A DNA stretch of 64,000 nt, from NCBI RefSeq assembly GCF_016862175.1, contig NZ_BOML01000031.1:1-64000 (forward strand), in the 5' to 3' direction. The position numbers were made by a program, and so were the translations under genes. The notes under the pieces were generated by a model. The model saw only the letters and a list, made by a program, of their open reading frames with translations, searched no databases and was not told the origin of the DNA. This document shows positions 62,197-64,000 of the stretch, piece after piece. Position 1 is the first letter of the stretch; each line of letters starts with the position of its first letter. This DNA comes from Paractinoplanes durhamensis. GTDB taxonomy: Bacteria; Actinomycetota; Actinomycetes; Mycobacteriales; Micromonosporaceae.

Positions 62197-63329
62197 TCGA
62201 TCAGGGCCGGCGTCACCCCGATCCGGGCGAGCAACTCGTCGTACGCGGCGACGGTCTTCGCCCAGGACGACGGGTCGGCGTGCCGCCGGCCGACCAGGCG
62301 GTCGGCGTCCCGGATCGCGGCGGACAGCCCGCCCGGGTCGCCGGCCGGCGCGAACCGGGCGCCCGGGTAGTCCTCGGCCGCCTCGACCAGTCCGCCGACC
62401 GCGGTCACCACGACCGGCAGGCCGTGGCTCATCGCGATGTGCAGCGGGCCGCTCGCCGAGCTGCGCCGGTAGGGCAGCACGACCAGGTCGGCGGCCGCGA
62501 AATACGCGTCCACCTCGGCGTCGGCGACGTAGCGGTTGACGAACTCGATGCGGCCGGCGGCGGGCGAGGCGGCGATCAGCTCGGCGGGCAGGGTCCAGCC
62601 CTCCCAGGTCTCGCCGACCACGGTCAGGTGGTAGTCGCCGGGCAGCGTGCCGAACGCCTCGATCAGGTCCTCGAGCCCCTTGTACGGGCGGATCGTGCCG
62701 AAGAACAGCAGCCGGCGCGGGCCGCCCGGGATGCGCGGCTCGGGCACCACGGCGTCGTGATGATCGAACGGCCCGTGCTTGGCCACCACCAGCGGGACGT
62801 CGGTCAACGCGTACGTCTCCCGCAAGGTTTTCTGATCGAAGCGGGAGTGGACCACCACGCCGTCGGTGCGCCGCAGCAGCGGCTGGATGAACCGGCGGAC
62901 GTACGCCGCGGCCAGCCGATGTTCCGCCTCGCCGGTGTCCTGCACCTCGTGGAACTCGACGATCACCCGGACGCCGGTGAGCCGCGCGGCGAGGCAGAGG
63001 ATCAGGTACGAGTGGAGCACGGTGCCGGTCCACCACTGCAAGACAAGCACTTCGGGACGAAATTTGCGCATAAATCGTACCGCGAAGGCCAGCGACGGCA
63101 TCCCCCACCAGTCGACGCCGTCGTAGACCGGGATGTCGGCGTCGTAGCTCAGCTCGCTCAGCTTGCTCCCGACGCGATCGCGCCCGGGATAGAGCCGCGC
63201 GGGGAGCAGCTGTCGCATGAGGACGGCGCCGACGTCGTGCCGGGTGTTGAGAGCGTTGGCGAGCCGGCAGGTGTAGTAACTGATCCCGGACAGGAACCGC
63301 CAGCCGGAGCCGACCACCAGGATTCGCAC
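62130..63329 (-). CDS. GT4-type glycosyltransferase
   Basis: 399 aa, GT-B fold. N-terminal Gly-rich loop in ILVVGSGWRFLSGISYYTCRLANAL; C-terminal donor-binding half with FFGTIRPYKGLEDLIEAF and MSHGLPVVVTAVGGLVEAAED. The usual first Glu of the EX7E motif is replaced in SSASGPLHIAM, seen in some subgroups. Probably transfers a sugar from a nucleotide donor to an envelope glycan or small molecule. GTG 63329; the preceding glycosyltransferase stops 16 bases upstream. Its last 22 codons read antisense through the end of the GH5 gene. Confidence 0.88.
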   Translation of the reverse strand: MRILVVGSGWRFLSGISYYTCRLANALNTRHDVGAVLMRQLLPARLYPGRDRVGSKLSELSYDADIPVYDGVDWWGMPSLAFAVRFMRKFRPEVLVLQWWTGTVLHSYLILCLAARLTGVRVIVEFHEVQDTGEAEHRLAAAYVRRFIQPLLRRTDGVVVHSRFDQKTLRETYALTDVPLVVAKHGPFDHHDAVVPEPRIPGGPRRLLFFGTIRPYKGLEDLIEAFGTLPGDYHLTVVGETWEGWTLPAELIAASPAAGRIEFVNRYVADAEVDAYFAAADLVVLPYRRSSASGPLHIAMSHGLPVVVTAVGGLVEAAEDYPGARFAPAGDPGGLSAAIRDADRLVGRRHADPSSWAKTVAAYDELLARIGVTPALIDQELVTTTSSNQTEPLLSPDLR

Positions 63330-63345
63330 GCTATTTCCTGAAATT

Positions 63346-64000
63346 TCAGGCGATGCAGGCACGGTAGACCTCCTCGATCTGCGGGACGACCCGGGCGGCG
63401 GTGTAGTCGAGGCCGCGGCGGTAGCCGGCCGTGCGCAACCGGTCGGCCAGGTCGGGGTCGGTGAGCAGCCGCTCCAGCGCGGCGTGCAGGGCGTCCGGGT
63501 CACTCGGCGGCACGTGCAGGCCGCTCTCCCCGTCACGGATCATGTCGGCGAGCCCGCCGACCCGGGAGGCGATCAGCGGCGTACGCGCCAGAAGGGCCTC
63601 CACCGCGACCTGGCCCATCGCCTCGTTGAGCGACGGCACCACCCCGGCCGCCGCGCCGTGCCAGGCCGCCATCACCTGCGCGTGCGCGACGTCGTGCCGC
63701 ACCAGCACCCCGGGCGGCACCGGCGGGGTGTCCGGCCGCCAGGTCCCGATGCAGACCAGCGCCGGCACCGGCTCGCGGCCGGACCATTCGGCCACCAGCC
63801 GCCGGTACGCGGTGAAGAGCACGTCCACGCCCTTGTGCGGCCCGAGCGCCCCGACGAAGAGGATGTACGGCCGGTCCGGCAGCCAGTCCGGCCGCGGCGT
63901 GTCCCGGGCCAGCTCGTCGAGCCCGTCCGGGACCAGGCTGGACACCACCTGCACCGGCAGCCCGGCCGGCAGCTTCGCGTGTTCCAGGGCGCGGGCCACC
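63346..64000 (-). CDS. GT4-type glycosyltransferase, partial
   Basis: C-terminal 218 residues only; the N-terminus lies beyond the right edge. Donor-binding half is clear: YILFVGALGPHKGVDVLFTAYRRL, GTWRPDTPPVP, and the full EX7E motif NEAMGQVAVEALLARTPLIASRVGGLADMI. Adjacent to a second GT4 gene in the same direction, so a glycan-building operon continues outside the window. A GTG at 63999 exists but leaves no N-terminal half, so it is not taken as the start. Confidence 0.88.
   Translation of the reverse strand, partial: VARALEHAKLPAGLPVQVVSSLVPDGLDELARDTPRPDWLPDRPYILFVGALGPHKGVDVLFTAYRRLVAEWSGREPVPALVCIGTWRPDTPPVPPGVLVRHDVAHAQVMAAWHGAAAGVVPSLNEAMGQVAVEALLARTPLIASRVGGLADMIRDGESGLHVPPSDPDALHAALERLLTDPDLADRLRTAGYRRGLDYTAARVVPQIEEVYRACIA

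Overview
The window is high-GC (by eye near 70%) actinobacterial chromosome, most likely Actinoplanes or a close Micromonosporaceae relative. Signs are GTG starts, ATGA-type overlaps, many LacI-controlled secreted glycoside hydrolases, sugar ABC importers without their own ATPase, an SCO4226-type nickel protein, F420-type oxidoreductases, and the aerobic cobalamin pathway with a fused CobI-CobJ. I see no rRNA, tRNA, CRISPR array, prophage or insertion sequence. The organism is inferred from gene style, not from a marker gene.

Layout. 1-5.8 kb: a partial membrane protein with a six-residue repeat, a large LAL-type LuxR regulator, a nickel-binding protein, a Tat-exported intradiol dioxygenase, and a DUF1932 dehydrogenase that has lost most of its Rossmann fold. 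5.8-10.1 kb: a LacI regulator and a sugar ABC importer (binding protein plus two permeases). 10.2-20.3 kb: single housekeeping and accessory genes, including a TetR/TIM-barrel divergent pair with a tandem operator, a HicA-like toxin with a non-HicB partner, a two-component system, SMI1/KNR4, a stand-alone LigD polymerase domain, a HAD phosphatase, a PhzF-like protein and an APH-like kinase. 20.5-28.6 kb: two large secreted GH92 alpha-mannosidases, convergent around a PPOX/F420 protein. 28.8-34 kb: a GGDEF-EAL protein with an ODC-like decarboxylase, then an MFS exporter behind a probable leader peptide. 34.2-37.1 kb: a GH16 beta-glucanase and a second LacI regulator. 37.3-40.6 kb: dinB with a LexA box, and an S53 peptidase. 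40.6-47.4 kb: a family-5 (peptide/oligosaccharide) ABC importer operon ending in a membrane-anchored CBM6-like protein. 48-51.9 kb: LLM oxidoreductase, Hsp70-like protein, TPR protein, SDR. 51.9-60.6 kb: XRE regulator and cobalamin genes cobF, cobN (with a cobalamin riboswitch), cobG, cobH and cobIJ. 60.7-64 kb: a secreted GH5-like glycosidase and two glycosyltransferases, the last cut by the window edge.

How the genes work together. The clearest theme is polysaccharide foraging by two LacI circuits. One operator family, TGACA(A/T)CG(A/T)TGTCA, lies before the first LacI gene, the sugar importer and both GH92 genes, so these dispersed loci look like one alpha-mannoside regulon. A second family centred on AGCGCT lies before GH16, before its own LacI gene, and in the gap upstream of the family-5 importer, suggesting a beta-glucan circuit. 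The main candidates for undescribed biology are these two regulons, the leader-peptide attenuator before the MFS gene, the HicA pair with an atypical partner, and the CBM protein coupled to an oligopeptide-type transporter.
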